Translations under genes and position numbers: made by a program | Notes under the pieces: generated by a model | Told to the model about the DNA's origin: nothing | The model's database searches: none | Seen by the model: the letters and a program-made list of their open reading frames with translations, nothing else | Shown: piece after piece, positions 19,154 through 30,600 of the stretch | Numbering within the stretch: position 1 is the first letter of the stretch | How the letters are laid out: each line of letters begins with the position of its first letter | Source of the DNA: CAVPKN01 sp963832835 | Lineage (GTDB): Bacteria; Chlamydiota; Chlamydiia; Chlamydiales; JAAKFR01 | NCBI GenBank assembly: GCA_963832835.1 | Contig: CAWHVD010000001.1 | Location: 992,001-1,056,000, forward strand | Direction of reading: 5' to 3' | DNA length: 64,000 bases

Positions 19154-21400
19154 ATGCACTCATTGTTAAATTCTGAAGATAAAATCGAATGGAATCCTGC
19201 ATATTCTCTTGAAATTCTAGAAGATAAAAAGAAGCTTCTTCTCTACTCTGAATGGCACATGGTGACTTTGAAAGGAGAAGCCTATTTGCTTTTGGCCCCC
19301 TTTTTAATGCAGGGCGCCCATTCAGCATCTGAGCTAGTAGATCTTTTACAACCTGAGTTGTCTGCAGAAATAGTTTATTACGCGCTAACAAAATTAGAAA
19401 CAAAGCAGTATATCCAAGCAAAAAACCCCTCTTTGCCATACTCGTTGGCAGCTTTTTCTGGATTACTGAAAACTGATGGCAATACAGCTTGGAAAAGGCT
19501 TCAGACTACCCCCGTATACATTCACGACACCACAAACGAATGGGAAGAAAGATTAAAAGCAACACTGAGTGCCCTATCAATTCGCGTAGTCGCAACCAAA
19601 GAGAATGCCGCAATTTCTATTATGGCAGTCAAAGATTATTTAGATCCTGCAGTTAGAAAATTTCAGTCTGATAAGCCCTGGATCCTTTTTAAACCTTATG
19701 GCAGCCAAATTTGGTTAGGCCCGATCTTAGGTAATGAAACAAGGGTATGTTCTAAATGTTTAATCTCACATATCCAGCAAAATCGCCTTGAATCCAATAT
19801 TATCAAGGATGAGGAAAGAGAGGCTTTTTTTCAACCTATCAGTGCTACGCTTAAAACAACACAGGAGCTTGCACTGAATCTCATCGCTATAGAGCTTTTT
19901 AAATGGATCATCACCGGTAAAAATGAACAGCTAGATGGAAAACTTCAAACGCTTAATTTGTTAGAACTGAAAACTCAAGAGCATTTTGCTCCACTTCTTT
20001 TTTCTTGTATCCACGGACAAAAGTCTCCCGCTTCCAATTTTGAGGTTATCGATCTAAAAAGCAGACAAAAAAGGGAGGGGTATCGCTGCTCGACATCAGA
20101 GGAAACTTTAGAGAAATATAGTCATCTTGTTAGTCCTATTACTGGTAAAGTGCAAATCTTAGAGGCTTGTAAAGAAAAAATAGGGTCAACAACTCATGTG
20201 TATCAAAGCGGGGCCAATTGGGCAGTCAAAAGATTTGCTGGAGCCCGGGAATCGATGCGTAATTATCGGGAAATGAGCAGTGGAAAAGGGACAACAGATA
20301 GCGCTGCCAAGGCGGGCGCACTTTGCGAAGCCCTTGAAAGAATGTCTGGGATCGCGCGAGGATGCGAAGAAAAGGTGTATAGTACTTGGCAAGACATATC
20401 CGACAAGGCAATTCATCCTCAATATTTACTTCATTTTAGTGCTAATCAATATAAAAACCGGGAAGCTAACAATCCTGAAGCTCATGCATTTAGCAAAGTA
20501 GAAAATCCATTTTCAGAAGATGATATTGTGGCTTGGACTCCAGTTTGGTCTTTGACATCGAAATGCATTAAGTATGTCCCTCTTTCATATTGTTATTATA
20601 CTTATCAAGGAAATGATCATGAGTGGTTCTGCCATGCAGATTCCAACGGTTGTGCTGCTGGCAATTGTGTGGAAGAGGCACTTTTGCAAGGATTTTTTGA
20701 GCTTGTGGAGCGCGATTGCGTTGCCATCTGGTGGTATAATCGCATCTCTTACCCTCAAGTTAACTTAGGCAGTTTTTCGAACCCTTATATTCAAACATTT
20801 ATCAAGGATTACGCTAATAATGGACGGGACGTGCATGTCCTGGATATTACAAATGACTTAAAGATTCCCACATTTGTAGCCCTTTCACGCTGCACAAAGG
20901 GAAAAGAAAAAATTTGTATGGGGTTCGGCACGCATTTAGACGTAGAAAGTGCTATCTTACGCGCCTTAACCGAGATGAACCAATTTGCAAGCTGCCCCAG
21001 TTTTTGGGAAAGGGAAGCAGATGAGGATGACCCACAAGAAACAGTGGATTTATCTGTAGTCAAAAACTGGATGAATACAGCCACTTATGACAATCAATCC
21101 CATTTAAAGGGGGTTGGCACGAAGGATGCCTCTTCATATGAAAAATGGAACACATTCGACCTCTTAGAAGATATTACTCACTGCCGAAAAACCGTGGAGA
21201 ATTTGGGATATGAGCTTCTAGTCCTTGATCAAACAAGAGAAGATATCGGGTTAAATGTTGTCCGCGTGATGGTTCCGGGTTTAAGGCATTTTTGGAGTCG
21301 ATTGGCTCCAGGGCGGCTTTATGATGTCCCCGTCAAAATGGGCAAACTTAAGGCCCCTCTAAAAGAAGAAGAATTAAATCCAATACCAATTTTCTTATGA
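19154..21400 (+). CDS. Fused TOMM cyclodehydratase (C domain plus YcaO)
   Basis: A 748-residue fusion. The N-terminal part (about 1-300) looks like the E1/ThiF-like precursor-binding C domain and keeps one CxxC (CSKC, from residue 199); a second metal pair is not obvious. The C-terminal part is YcaO: SSGKGTTDSAAKAGALCEALERMSG region (about 373-395), EALLQGFFELVERDC (about 507-522) and RALTEMNQF (about 605) hold the Glu/Gln/Arg of the ATP/Mg site, and the chain ends NPIPIFL, close to the Pro-rich tail typical of azole-forming YcaO proteins. It would use ATP to cyclise Cys/Ser/Thr of the precursor to azolines. The stop overlaps the next gene's start by 4 bp. Confidence 0.88.
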   Translation: MHSLLNSEDKIEWNPAYSLEILEDKKKLLLYSEWHMVTLKGEAYLLLAPFLMQGAHSASELVDLLQPELSAEIVYYALTKLETKQYIQAKNPSLPYSLAAFSGLLKTDGNTAWKRLQTTPVYIHDTTNEWEERLKATLSALSIRVVATKENAAISIMAVKDYLDPAVRKFQSDKPWILFKPYGSQIWLGPILGNETRVCSKCLISHIQQNRLESNIIKDEEREAFFQPISATLKTTQELALNLIAIELFKWIITGKNEQLDGKLQTLNLLELKTQEHFAPLLFSCIHGQKSPASNFEVIDLKSRQKREGYRCSTSEETLEKYSHLVSPITGKVQILEACKEKIGSTTHVYQSGANWAVKRFAGARESMRNYREMSSGKGTTDSAAKAGALCEALERMSGIARGCEEKVYSTWQDISDKAIHPQYLLHFSANQYKNREANNPEAHAFSKVENPFSEDDIVAWTPVWSLTSKCIKYVPLSYCYYTYQGNDHEWFCHADSNGCAAGNCVEEALLQGFFELVERDCVAIWWYNRISYPQVNLGSFSNPYIQTFIKDYANNGRDVHVLDITNDLKIPTFVALSRCTKGKEKICMGFGTHLDVESAILRALTEMNQFASCPSFWEREADEDDPQETVDLSVVKNWMNTATYDNQSHLKGVGTKDASSYEKWNTFDLLEDITHCRKTVENLGYELLVLDQTREDIGLNVVRVMVPGLRHFWSRLAPGRLYDVPVKMGKLKAPLKEEELNPIPIFL

Positions 21401-22698
21401 AAATTCAGTTACATCCCGATGTAATCGTAGAAAATACAATCTGTAAAAAGTCAGGGGTCATCCTTAAATTTCCAAGCAACACTCTTGCTATTAAAATTTT
21501 AGAAGCGCTGGCTGTTGGTTGCGAGGAAAGCCACTTAGAAAAAATTGTTGGGGGGCAAGAGAAGCTGATCTTGCTGTATTCTCATCTCGAAGCTCTAAAA
21601 AAGGAAGGATTCTTAATTTACCGAACCACTCTGCTTGATCTCATGCCTTTCAATGGTGCTTTTCATATCCTACCTTTGGCTATTCATCAATCTTGTGCCA
21701 TTTCCCGTTTTACATGGTGTCGGATCGATTCTGGTGAAGTTGTATTGGAGACGCCGCTAAGTCCTGCCCGGGCCTATCTTACCGCTAAAGGATCTGCTCT
21801 TTTACATGCCCTCAAAGATCCAGTAACGATTGAGGAGCTAAGTGCTAGATTACCGGATATCTCACTCGGGGAAATTAAGGAAACTTTTGCTTTATTAGCC
21901 TCTGCTAAAATGATTACAGCTGAAGAAGACTCCTCTCTTGCCCAGTGGGAATTCCATGATCTTTTATTTCATACAAGGAGTCGCATGGGAAGACAGGATG
22001 CTCCCTATGGGGGAACCTTTCGTTTTAAAGGAAAACTCCCTTCTCAGCCTGCTGTCAAGAGCTGTATATCCACCCATTTGATTGACTTAAAACATCCACA
22101 AAAAAACTTAGACCTTTCCTTAGAAGAAGCAATAAATACGCGCAAATCGATCCGAGAACATGGTTCTAATCCCATTTCGATTGAGCAATTGGGTGAATTT
22201 TTGTGGAGGTGCGCGCGGGTTAAGGAATTAAATCATTACGATGGAGAAGAAATAACAAGCCGTCCTTACCCTGGGGGAGGAGCCCGCTACGAACTTGAAA
22301 TCTATCCCGTAATCCATCACTGCCAAGGAATCGAAGGAGGAATTTATCACTACCATCCTTTGGAACATAAGCTTTGCAAAATTTCTAGTCTCGATAGGCA
22401 GGCAGAAAATTTCTTGGAAGATGCGCGCCTATCTACAGGTAAAAAAGAATACCCTCAGATTCTTCTCATGATTACAGCAAGATTTCAAAGAGTTTCATGG
22501 AAATACCAATCAATGGCTTATGCGCTCATTTTAAAAAATCTTGGCGTCCTCTTACAGACAATGTATTTAGTGGCAACAGCTTCAAAATTAGCTCCTTGTG
22601 CGATAGGAGGGGGCGATTCAGATAAGTTTTCTCACGCGGTTGGCACTCACTATTTAGAGGAAACCACTGTGGGTGAATTCATGCTCGGTAGCCTTTAA
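21397..22698 (+). CDS. SagB-type azoline dehydrogenase
   Basis: The product has 433 residues. The C-terminal 200 residues follow the FMN nitroreductase/SagB pattern: INTRKSIREHGSNPIS (FMN contact, about residue 246), RPYPGGGARYELEIYPV, LGVLLQTMYLVATASKL and CAIGGGDSD. The N-terminal half is helical and probably binds the leader or the cyclodehydratase. It would oxidise azolines to aromatic azoles with FMN. The ATGA overlap with the YcaO fusion gene shows a tight operon. No protease, methyltransferase or transporter gene follows; a repeat copy starts right at the stop codon. Confidence 0.88.
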   Translation: MKIQLHPDVIVENTICKKSGVILKFPSNTLAIKILEALAVGCEESHLEKIVGGQEKLILLYSHLEALKKEGFLIYRTTLLDLMPFNGAFHILPLAIHQSCAISRFTWCRIDSGEVVLETPLSPARAYLTAKGSALLHALKDPVTIEELSARLPDISLGEIKETFALLASAKMITAEEDSSLAQWEFHDLLFHTRSRMGRQDAPYGGTFRFKGKLPSQPAVKSCISTHLIDLKHPQKNLDLSLEEAINTRKSIREHGSNPISIEQLGEFLWRCARVKELNHYDGEEITSRPYPGGGARYELEIYPVIHHCQGIEGGIYHYHPLEHKLCKISSLDRQAENFLEDARLSTGKKEYPQILLMITARFQRVSWKYQSMAYALILKNLGVLLQTMYLVATASKLAPCAIGGGDSDKFSHAVGTHYLEETTVGEFMLGSL

Positions 22699-22970
22699 TA
22701 CATTTCCAGAAAATAAAGTCACAAATTGGCACTGTATAACACGCCATTTTTGAACCTACATTGCGGCAATCCTGCTCCTTTAGGGGCGGGTTAAGCAAGC
22801 TTTCTACTCATTCCTCGGCCTTAATGGTGCAGAATCCCGAAGCCCTTCAGGGCCGGGTTCTTCAACGATCCTTTCTCGCTTAGGTGCAAAACATAGGCTT
22901 CGAAACGATCATCCAAATCTGTCGTGTTACCCAGCGCCACTTCATGGCTTTATTTTCTGGAAATGGCATA
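22698..22970 (+). repeat. Repeat family 1, copy C (long form)
   Basis: About 273 bp, nearly the mirror of copy B, starting at the stop codon of the SagB-type gene. Both long copies of the family flank the two RiPP modification genes in opposite orientation. Confidence 0.9.
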
Positions 22971-23062
22971 AACCTGTGGACATCCATTTGTTTGTCTCTT
23001 GCAAACTGAGTCTCATACATGCTAGCAAGAGGTATTGTAACCCTATACTTGGAGAAATAGCG

Positions 23063-23989
23063 ATGGCAAAAAGAGCATATGTAATTGTAGGTGCCTCAGG
23101 GCAGATTGGGCAGGTGGTAGCAGGTTGTCTTGTTAAGCGAGGACATGATGTCAAAGCTATTGGTCGAGACGCGGTTAAGCTCGAAGCATTAAAAGCAAAA
23201 GGGGTCAAAATAATGCTGACAGAGAGTTTTGAAAATCGACCTCTGTTCGAAAAGGCCTTTCAGGGAGCCGATGCTGCTTTTTTTATGATTCCTCCGGGAT
23301 ATAACACCGAAGATCTATGGGCATTTCAAGACCGAGTCGGACAAACGCTCACAGATGCTGCAGCCCAAAGTGGGTTAAGTGCCATAGTGAATTTGAGCTC
23401 ACTGGGTGCCGATCTGCCAAGTGGAACAGGGCCCATTGCAGGACTTCATAGGCAAGAGGAGCGTCTCAATGCATTATCCAATGTCCAGATTATCCATTTA
23501 CGTGCTGGCTACTTTATGGAGAATCTCATGTGGGCAATTCCTGGGATTCTTCAATCAGATGTTCTAAAAACTCCACTGAGATCTGATATCGCTGTACCGA
23601 TGGTAGCTACCTCGGACATAGGGATGAAAGTGGCCGAATTATTGGATCAGCTGAGTTTCACGGGACATACCATTTGCGATTTTCTAGGCCCTCGTTCGAT
23701 AAAGATGGGAGAGGTCGCTGCTATATTGGGCAGAGCAATTGATAAACCGGGATTGAAATATGTTTCACAAAGTGAGCAAGAGATGCGCAGTGAGATGACT
23801 CGCGCAGGCATCAAACCAAAAGTCATTGAAGTGATGATTGAGATGTATAATGCCTGCAATAACGGTAAATGCCTTCCAACACAAGAGTTGACTCCTGATC
23901 GTCATGGAACAACTTCTCTGGAAGAATTTGCAAAAATCTTTGCAAAAGCTTATAAATCCCAATTGGAAAAACGCAAAATTGGCATTTAA
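23063..23989 (+). CDS. NmrA-like NAD(P)-binding protein
   Basis: A 308-residue protein from the ATG at 23063 (MAKRAYVIVGASGQIG); the longer frame from 22976 lacks a ribosome site. The glycine-rich VGASGQIGQVV motif is a Rossmann dinucleotide site, and the pattern AIGRD, AFFMIPPGYN, NLSSLGAD and HLRAGYFMENL is that of NmrA/azoreductase-like atypical short-chain dehydrogenases. Such proteins act as quinone reductases or redox sensors; substrate unknown. Its last base overlaps the start of the thymidine kinase gene. Confidence 0.75.
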   Translation: MAKRAYVIVGASGQIGQVVAGCLVKRGHDVKAIGRDAVKLEALKAKGVKIMLTESFENRPLFEKAFQGADAAFFMIPPGYNTEDLWAFQDRVGQTLTDAAAQSGLSAIVNLSSLGADLPSGTGPIAGLHRQEERLNALSNVQIIHLRAGYFMENLMWAIPGILQSDVLKTPLRSDIAVPMVATSDIGMKVAELLDQLSFTGHTICDFLGPRSIKMGEVAAILGRAIDKPGLKYVSQSEQEMRSEMTRAGIKPKVIEVMIEMYNACNNGKCLPTQELTPDRHGTTSLEEFAKIFAKAYKSQLEKRKIGI

Positions 23990-24603
23990 TGGCAAAACTT
24001 TATTACCGTTACGGAACTGTAGGGAGTGCGAAAACGCTCAACCTGCTGGCGGTTGCCCATAACTACCGGCAACAAAACAAAAAAGTTTTGCTGATTAAAC
24101 CTGCTCTCGATGTCCGTTTTGGAAAAAGTAGCATTAAATCGCGAGCAGGTCTTGAAAAAGAGGCCGACATCTTGGTAGATGAAAAGACAAACCTCCTACA
24201 ATGCCATTTTGTAGATATCGATTGCATTCTGGTTGATGAAGTGCAATTTTTGAGGGCGGCTGTGATCGATCAACTGCGCGCTATCACTCACAAATTTAAT
24301 ATCCCTGTCATTTGTTATGGGCTCCGTACCGATTTCCGTACCAAGCTTTTTGAAGGGTCCAAAAGATTGATTGAATTGGCGGATTCCATTGAAGAAATCA
24401 AAGCTACGTGCCATTTTTGTAATAAGAAAGCCATTATGAATCTCAAACATGTGAATGGCAAAGCCAACGTCTCAGGTCCAAGCATCCAGCTTGGTGCTGA
24501 AGAGACCTACTACCCCGCCTGTTTCCGTTGCTATACCAACCATCTTGAAGAAGCTGGCGAACGGATGCACGAGGGCGAGCTCTGCTTAGCCGGCACTCTT
24601 TAA
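23989..24603 (+). CDS. tdk: Thymidine kinase
   Basis: 204 residues, type II thymidine kinase. P-loop variant YGTVGSAKT at residues 8-16, the Mg-binding DEVQF (residues 83-87), and a structural zinc site of two CxxC pairs (CHFC, CFRC). The lasso region around YYPACFRCY holds substrate-contact Tyr. It phosphorylates thymidine for dTTP salvage. The P-loop has Ala-Lys-Thr where most have Gly-Lys-Ser. It abuts the NmrA-like gene, so the two are likely co-transcribed. Confidence 0.88.
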   Translation: MAKLYYRYGTVGSAKTLNLLAVAHNYRQQNKKVLLIKPALDVRFGKSSIKSRAGLEKEADILVDEKTNLLQCHFVDIDCILVDEVQFLRAAVIDQLRAITHKFNIPVICYGLRTDFRTKLFEGSKRLIELADSIEEIKATCHFCNKKAIMNLKHVNGKANVSGPSIQLGAEETYYPACFRCYTNHLEEAGERMHEGELCLAGTL

Positions 24604-27600
24604 TCTTTAGAGCTAGTGATGCAACTCCCTCTCTAATCTTTAAATAATTTCTGAAAAAGAAGCATTACCTGAGTAGTTACGATTTTTCTAAGATTCGGTA
24701 TTATACCATTTCCAAAAAATAAAGTCGCAAATCGGCACTGTATAACACGCCATTTTTGAACGATCCTTTCTTGCTTATGTACAAAGACATAGGCTTCGAA
24801 ACGATCACCCAAATCTGTCATGTTACCCAGTGCCACTTCATAGCTTTATTTTTGATAAATGGTATAATTCAGCGATAAAGCGTTCAAGTTTTGGTTAAGA
24901 GACTTGATTCTGTTTAAGTATTAGTTTGTTATCAAGTTAAAATTTCTTTGCTTCAAATTTTGTAAAAGGGTGATAATTAAATTAAGAGAATTTTGATAAA
25001 GAGTAGTTTACGGTTAAAAAGGGGGTGCACGGGATCTGCCTGACCCTCTCAAAAGGAGGGGATATGAAAGAGAAGGGTGGATTAAACATCTTAGATGCTC
25101 TAGAAAATCTTAATACTTTAGTAGATGCAGGCTCTTTTGATGAAATCGAGGTCACCAATGATGCCTTGCTAGTTCCCCACAAAGATGAGCAAGAAGGGGG
25201 AGTGGGAGAGGTTTACTGGGTAAAAGCAGGCCCAGATGATCAGACCTTGACGGCGATCAAAGAAACTTTTCGTGCGGTGCATTCTTATCTACATACTTTT
25301 TATGACAATATGAAAAAGGGGGGAGACACCAAGCGGCTCGTTGAAGGGATCAATACGATCATGGTGCTCGTAGGAGAAGCTGCAAAAAACTTTGATACCT
25401 TAGGGACGCTGTTTAAAGAGCGTGTTGCTGAATTTCCAGAGTACAAGGAATTACAATCTTTTTACCGCAACCATGTAATCAAAGAATCATTCCGAGCATT
25501 TTCTCGTGTGCCGATTCCCAAATTCCAAGGGGAAGTTCTACCCGAGCAGAAGATTGCGGAAGAAGAGCTACAGGCTCTGCTTGCTGAAGAACACGTAGAA
25601 GAGGTTGCCGGTGTACATATCCTCAATGATCTCGATGTGATTAAGCGGGATCATCTATATGAGCTCTTTTATTTGAAAAATGAGGCTGGCCATCATTTCT
25701 ATACTTATGAACTAGCACGGAATATCAAACTTGCCTGTGATTTTGGAGAGTTCTCTGAAGAGTATTTTGGTGAGGATCCTCTGTTACAGATCAAAAATTG
25801 GGAGGATAAGAGCCTCCATTTGATGGCTGGAATCCTTTTGAAGAAATGCGGTCGGCTCGTGGAAAAATTTTATGCTGAGGCGATGCAGTATAAAGAGATG
25901 GAATTGGTTGTAGGAGTACACAATGCTCTAATGGCCTTGATGCTGGCTTCCAATCCACGCAACTTGATTCGTCAATTTGCGTTGAAAGGGTGCCATCTCT
26001 ATTTTCAAGACTTTCTGATGTTTTTACGTACCACCCTGCTTAACAGAGAGTATCAGAAGTTCCTACTCTATTCCCCTCCTGCAGGACAACCTTTTTTTAA
26101 AGCCATGCTCGATCTGGTTCAAACCTTGTGCTATCATCTATATACCCTGCCCAACCAGAAAGAGGAATTGAGCTCTGCATTAAAGCGGATGGTGGAAAGA
26201 AGAAAACATCGGCCTAATAAAGAGCTTTCAGAAGAGTTACTCCAGGCAGGAAATGCTATAACCGAGATCTTAAAAAAACACCCTAATGGACCTGTCTTTA
26301 AAGCTGTCGATCTTGTCAGAGCAGAGGGACCGAGTATTTTTGACCCGCTCCAGCAGGGGAATCTTCCAGACTGGGAATGGTCTCTTGTGTCTTCGGATAA
26401 ACAAATTGAAGTCCTCCGCATCCCTTGCCCAACCATGCAAGAGGTGATTCACCAAGCGCACGTTAACGAGGAGTTTAAAACTTTTCTGCATGAACTGGAT
26501 GCTAAAGAGTGTTTGCTTCTCATCAACTACCAAGACCGTACGTCATGGAAAGAGCATGCGCGCTGCGTCGTGATAGAAGATTTGGCTCGCCAGGCCGAGT
26601 TTGCAGAAGCCTTGGATGTGGTTACTTTAGCCAATGATACAGACTTTTACAACCAAACAGGTATTTACCAAGAACTTGAAGAAGCTCATGCCTTTATCGA
26701 AAGCTTCCATGATCATTTAAAGGATGAGGCAACAGGATATTACTTTTCTACTGATCTAAAGAAGATCTTGTTTCCTAATTGGATCCCGTCTTTGTTACAT
26801 CAGGTTCATAAAACCTGTTTTGATGGAAAAGAAACGCTCGCTTTCGTGGAACGGCTCGATTTTATCGAACTGGTCTATCACTTCATTACATGGAAGCTTA
26901 TCGAACTCGTTAAACCCACACACTTGGGTTTCTGCTCTAAAGATGGACTGGATATCTGTGGCGTTGCAAGTGCCGGACTCATTGCCCTTTTGGGGATAGT
27001 TCACAAGAAGAAATGGAAAGAACAAGACTACGACCATATCAACACAATCCTTTTTGGCCCCACATTAATGCAGAGGGAACGAGCGATCCATCCTGAGCGC
27101 TTTGAGCGCCTGGTCTCTATGATTGCTCTTCTCGAGGGTAAGGAAGGGGGGCTAAAAGAGTTTGCCCCTCTATTTGCTAAAGAGACCTGGAATTGGAATA
27201 TTAAGATTTAAAATAGATCCCTTGGTATTTCTGGTTAAGATAGGCGATATAGGGAGCTTCGGAGAGGTTTTTCTGGCCACTGACCCGTTTTAGGAGTTCG
27301 TGAGCGCTATGCATACGGCCGTGCCGGTGGATGTTTTCGCGCAGCCATTCTCGGAGGAAGAGCAGTTCACCCTTAGCCACCCGTTTTTCCCAATCAGGAA
27401 ATTCGTTTTCGAAAGCTTTGAAAAAGTGGGCGGCGTAGAGGTTACCTAGGGTGTATGTGGGGAAATACCCAAAAGCTCCCATGGACCAATGGATATCTTG
27501 TAAACATCCTTCTCTGTCTGTAGGGGGCGTAATCCCTAAGTAAGTTTCCATCAGTCCATTCCAGGCGGCAGGAAGATCAGAGACTGCAAGAGATCCCTCG

Positions 27601-30600
27601 ATGAGTTGTTTTTCGAGTTCGAAGCGGAGGATGACATGGAGCGAGTAGGTGACCTCATCAGCCTCCACGCGTATGAAAGAGGGGGCAACTTTGTTAATCG
27701 CACGGTAAAACTGATCGAGTGTGACATCTTCTAGCTGCTTAAACTGGGCTTTTAGAGGAGGAAGGAAGTGTTTCCAAAAAGGCTTGCTTTGGCCAATGCG
27801 TGTTTCCCAAAGACGGGACTGGCTTTCGTGGATTCCTAAGGAGACTGCTTCACATAGGGGGGAACCATAATATTCTGGAAGAAGGCCCATTTCATATAGG
27901 CTGTGTCCGCCTTCGTGGAGGACTGCCGATATGGAGTCGAACAGGGAGGTGCGGTGGATTCGCGTCGTCACTCTACTGTCAGAAGGGTGGATAGACATAG
28001 AGAAGGGGTGATTAGAGAGATCGAGCCTTCCTTGCTCTAAGTCATAACCCATAGCAGTCAGTAGCTCACGACCAAAAGCCAGTTGCTTGTCTGAAGAGAA
28101 TTTTCCATGTAAGCACCGATCGTCCACTTGTTTGCTAGCTACAATCTGAGCCAGAAGCGTGCGCACAGCTTTTTTGACTTTCTTGAAAACGGCGTCGATC
28201 TCGGAGGTGGTAGCACCAGGCTCAAAACAATCTAACAGAGCGTCGTATGGGTGCTGTTTATAGCCTAGGTATTCGGCTTTTTGCCGGCACATCTCGATGA
28301 CTCGCTCAAGATAGGGAGCAAAGTCGGAAAAGCGGTTAGCTTTGCGCGCTTCAGACCATGCGACCATAGACTCACATGAAAGACGAGCAAATGCTTTCAC
28401 AAAAGCATTAGGTAGAGCGGCTGATTTTAGAAAATCCCTTCTCCATTCTCTTAAAGCAGCTTTTTGGGGATCGTTAAGTCCCGAGCCTAAAATAGCTCCG
28501 GTATCAAGATTAATGAGTTTAGCAAGAGCTGTTTGAAATTTTTTGCTCGTTTTCTCTTCATGAGACAGGCTTGCTAGCAATTCGAGCTGATCTGCGCGAA
28601 CGAGGTTTCCTTTTTTGGGCATGTAGGTCTCTTGATCCCACTCGAGAAGATGAGAGATGCTATCGAATAGTCGGATCTTTTTCGAAAGGGAAAAGAGAGC
28701 TTGGTAATCTTTCTGTGTGTTTAGATGCGTGTGCTGGTTCATGTTCGCTTCTACCAATTGTTGGGTTTAACCTGAAAACGGCAGTTCGAGATGGTAAGGT
28801 GATGCAAGATTTTGATTTAGAATCACTTTCAATAGGGGGCGCACATTCCCAAGTGGTGAAGGGGCTCTCTACTGGAAGCGATTCTGGATCAAAAGCTTGC
28901 GTCAATTTGCCGTCTCCAACTGCCGTTTTTAGGTTTAAATGCCACAGGCGTTGTACGCGCGTAGAGATACTTGCTAATAGCTCCCGTACATCTGTCTGTG
29001 CCCACTCGGCCAATATTTTCGGTGAGAGCTCAGGCCCAAAAAGGCATACCTCATCTCCTACGATGGCCTCAGGGATATCTGTGAGATCAATCATCATAAA
29101 ATCCATACAGATAGTCCCGATCATAGGAGCTTTCTTTCCCCGGATCAAGACATATCCTTTGTTAGAAAGGCTTCGATGCAACCCATCATGATATCCCACA
29201 GGAATGACTCCGATTAGCCCTTTTTCTTTTTCAAAGGTATAGGTGCAGTTATAGCCCACAGTTGTCCCTTGAGTGCAGATATTGCTCGAAGCGAGCTTAG
29301 TCGTGAGTTGGAGAGCCGGCTTAGATCCCTCTAGACAAACACCATATCCTAGAAAACCTAGTCCTATGCGGACAAGGTTGCAAAAAGGCATTGGAAACCG
29401 GACAGCTCCTGCTGAATTGCCTGCATGGATCCATCTAGGTACGGCGGGCAAGGAATCTATGTATTGCTTAAATTCTAGAATTTGCCTTTGGCTCAAAGCA
29501 TCAAAAGCAGCAGATTCGGCAGCAACAAAATGGGTCAACACACCCTCTAAATGTAGATGGGAAGCCTCACTGATACAATCGTATAGGTCAGGCGCTTGAT
29601 GGGGCGGGATGCCAAAACGTTTCATACCCGTGCAGAGGTGGAGATGGACAGAGGTGGTTCCCCCATATCTTTGAGAAGCTCGGTTCAAACTTTCAACCTC
29701 TTCAAATGAACTTACAGCAGGTGTCAATTGATATTTGGCTACAAGATCAGCTTCATAGGGAGGAGCTGCAATCACAAAGATTGGAAGAGTGATTCCCGAC
29801 TCCCTGAGGTGGACGCCTTCCCAGACATGTGAGACACCTAGAGACGCAACACCTTTGCAGGCTCCCGATTGCAAAAATTTAGACAGAAACAGGCTATCGG
29901 TACCGTAAGCATTAGCTTTCACCATCACCATCACGTGACCAAATTGAGTGGCTAAATGATTGAGGTTATCCTGGATTGCATTTAGATCGATCGTGAGTGA
30001 GCTAGAGCTTTGCATATCTAAATCCTAATAGCAGAAAGAAAGCAGTTTGAGGTAGTAAAATGGCGATAATGGGTGGAAGTACCTGGCTTTCCCCTAGCAC
30101 AACTGAAGAGTTCACTAAGGTATAAAAGGCGATCATCCCAAACAGGCTGAGAGCATAAATGAAATAGACAGGTAGGTTACGGCTAAAACGGAGACAGAAG
30201 GGCGCAGGCCCGATCACTGCTAAGAAACAGATGAGAGGGGAGATGATTTTGAAATAGAAAAAGGTGGACGCCTCAGCAGAGCGGTCGTTCATCCTTCCCA
30301 AGCCCATTTGTTTCCAGCCCATAGTATGAGCTAGCTGAGTGATCGACTGCATCCGAGGAGGATGGGCAGCGCTGAAGAGAGTTTTAGAATCAAATCGCAT
30401 CTGGGGGAATGGACAGGTTTTGAAGGAGGCCGATTTGAGCAGCTCTCCATCGGATGAACGCTCAAGGTAATCTACATAAGTGCCATAAGGGATCTTTTCA
30501 AAGGGAAAAAGAGACTGAATCCTAAAAAGATGGTCGGAGTCTATTAACCAATAGACATCTAAAAAAGATTTTTTGTCCTGATCGTAGCTTTGATAAATCA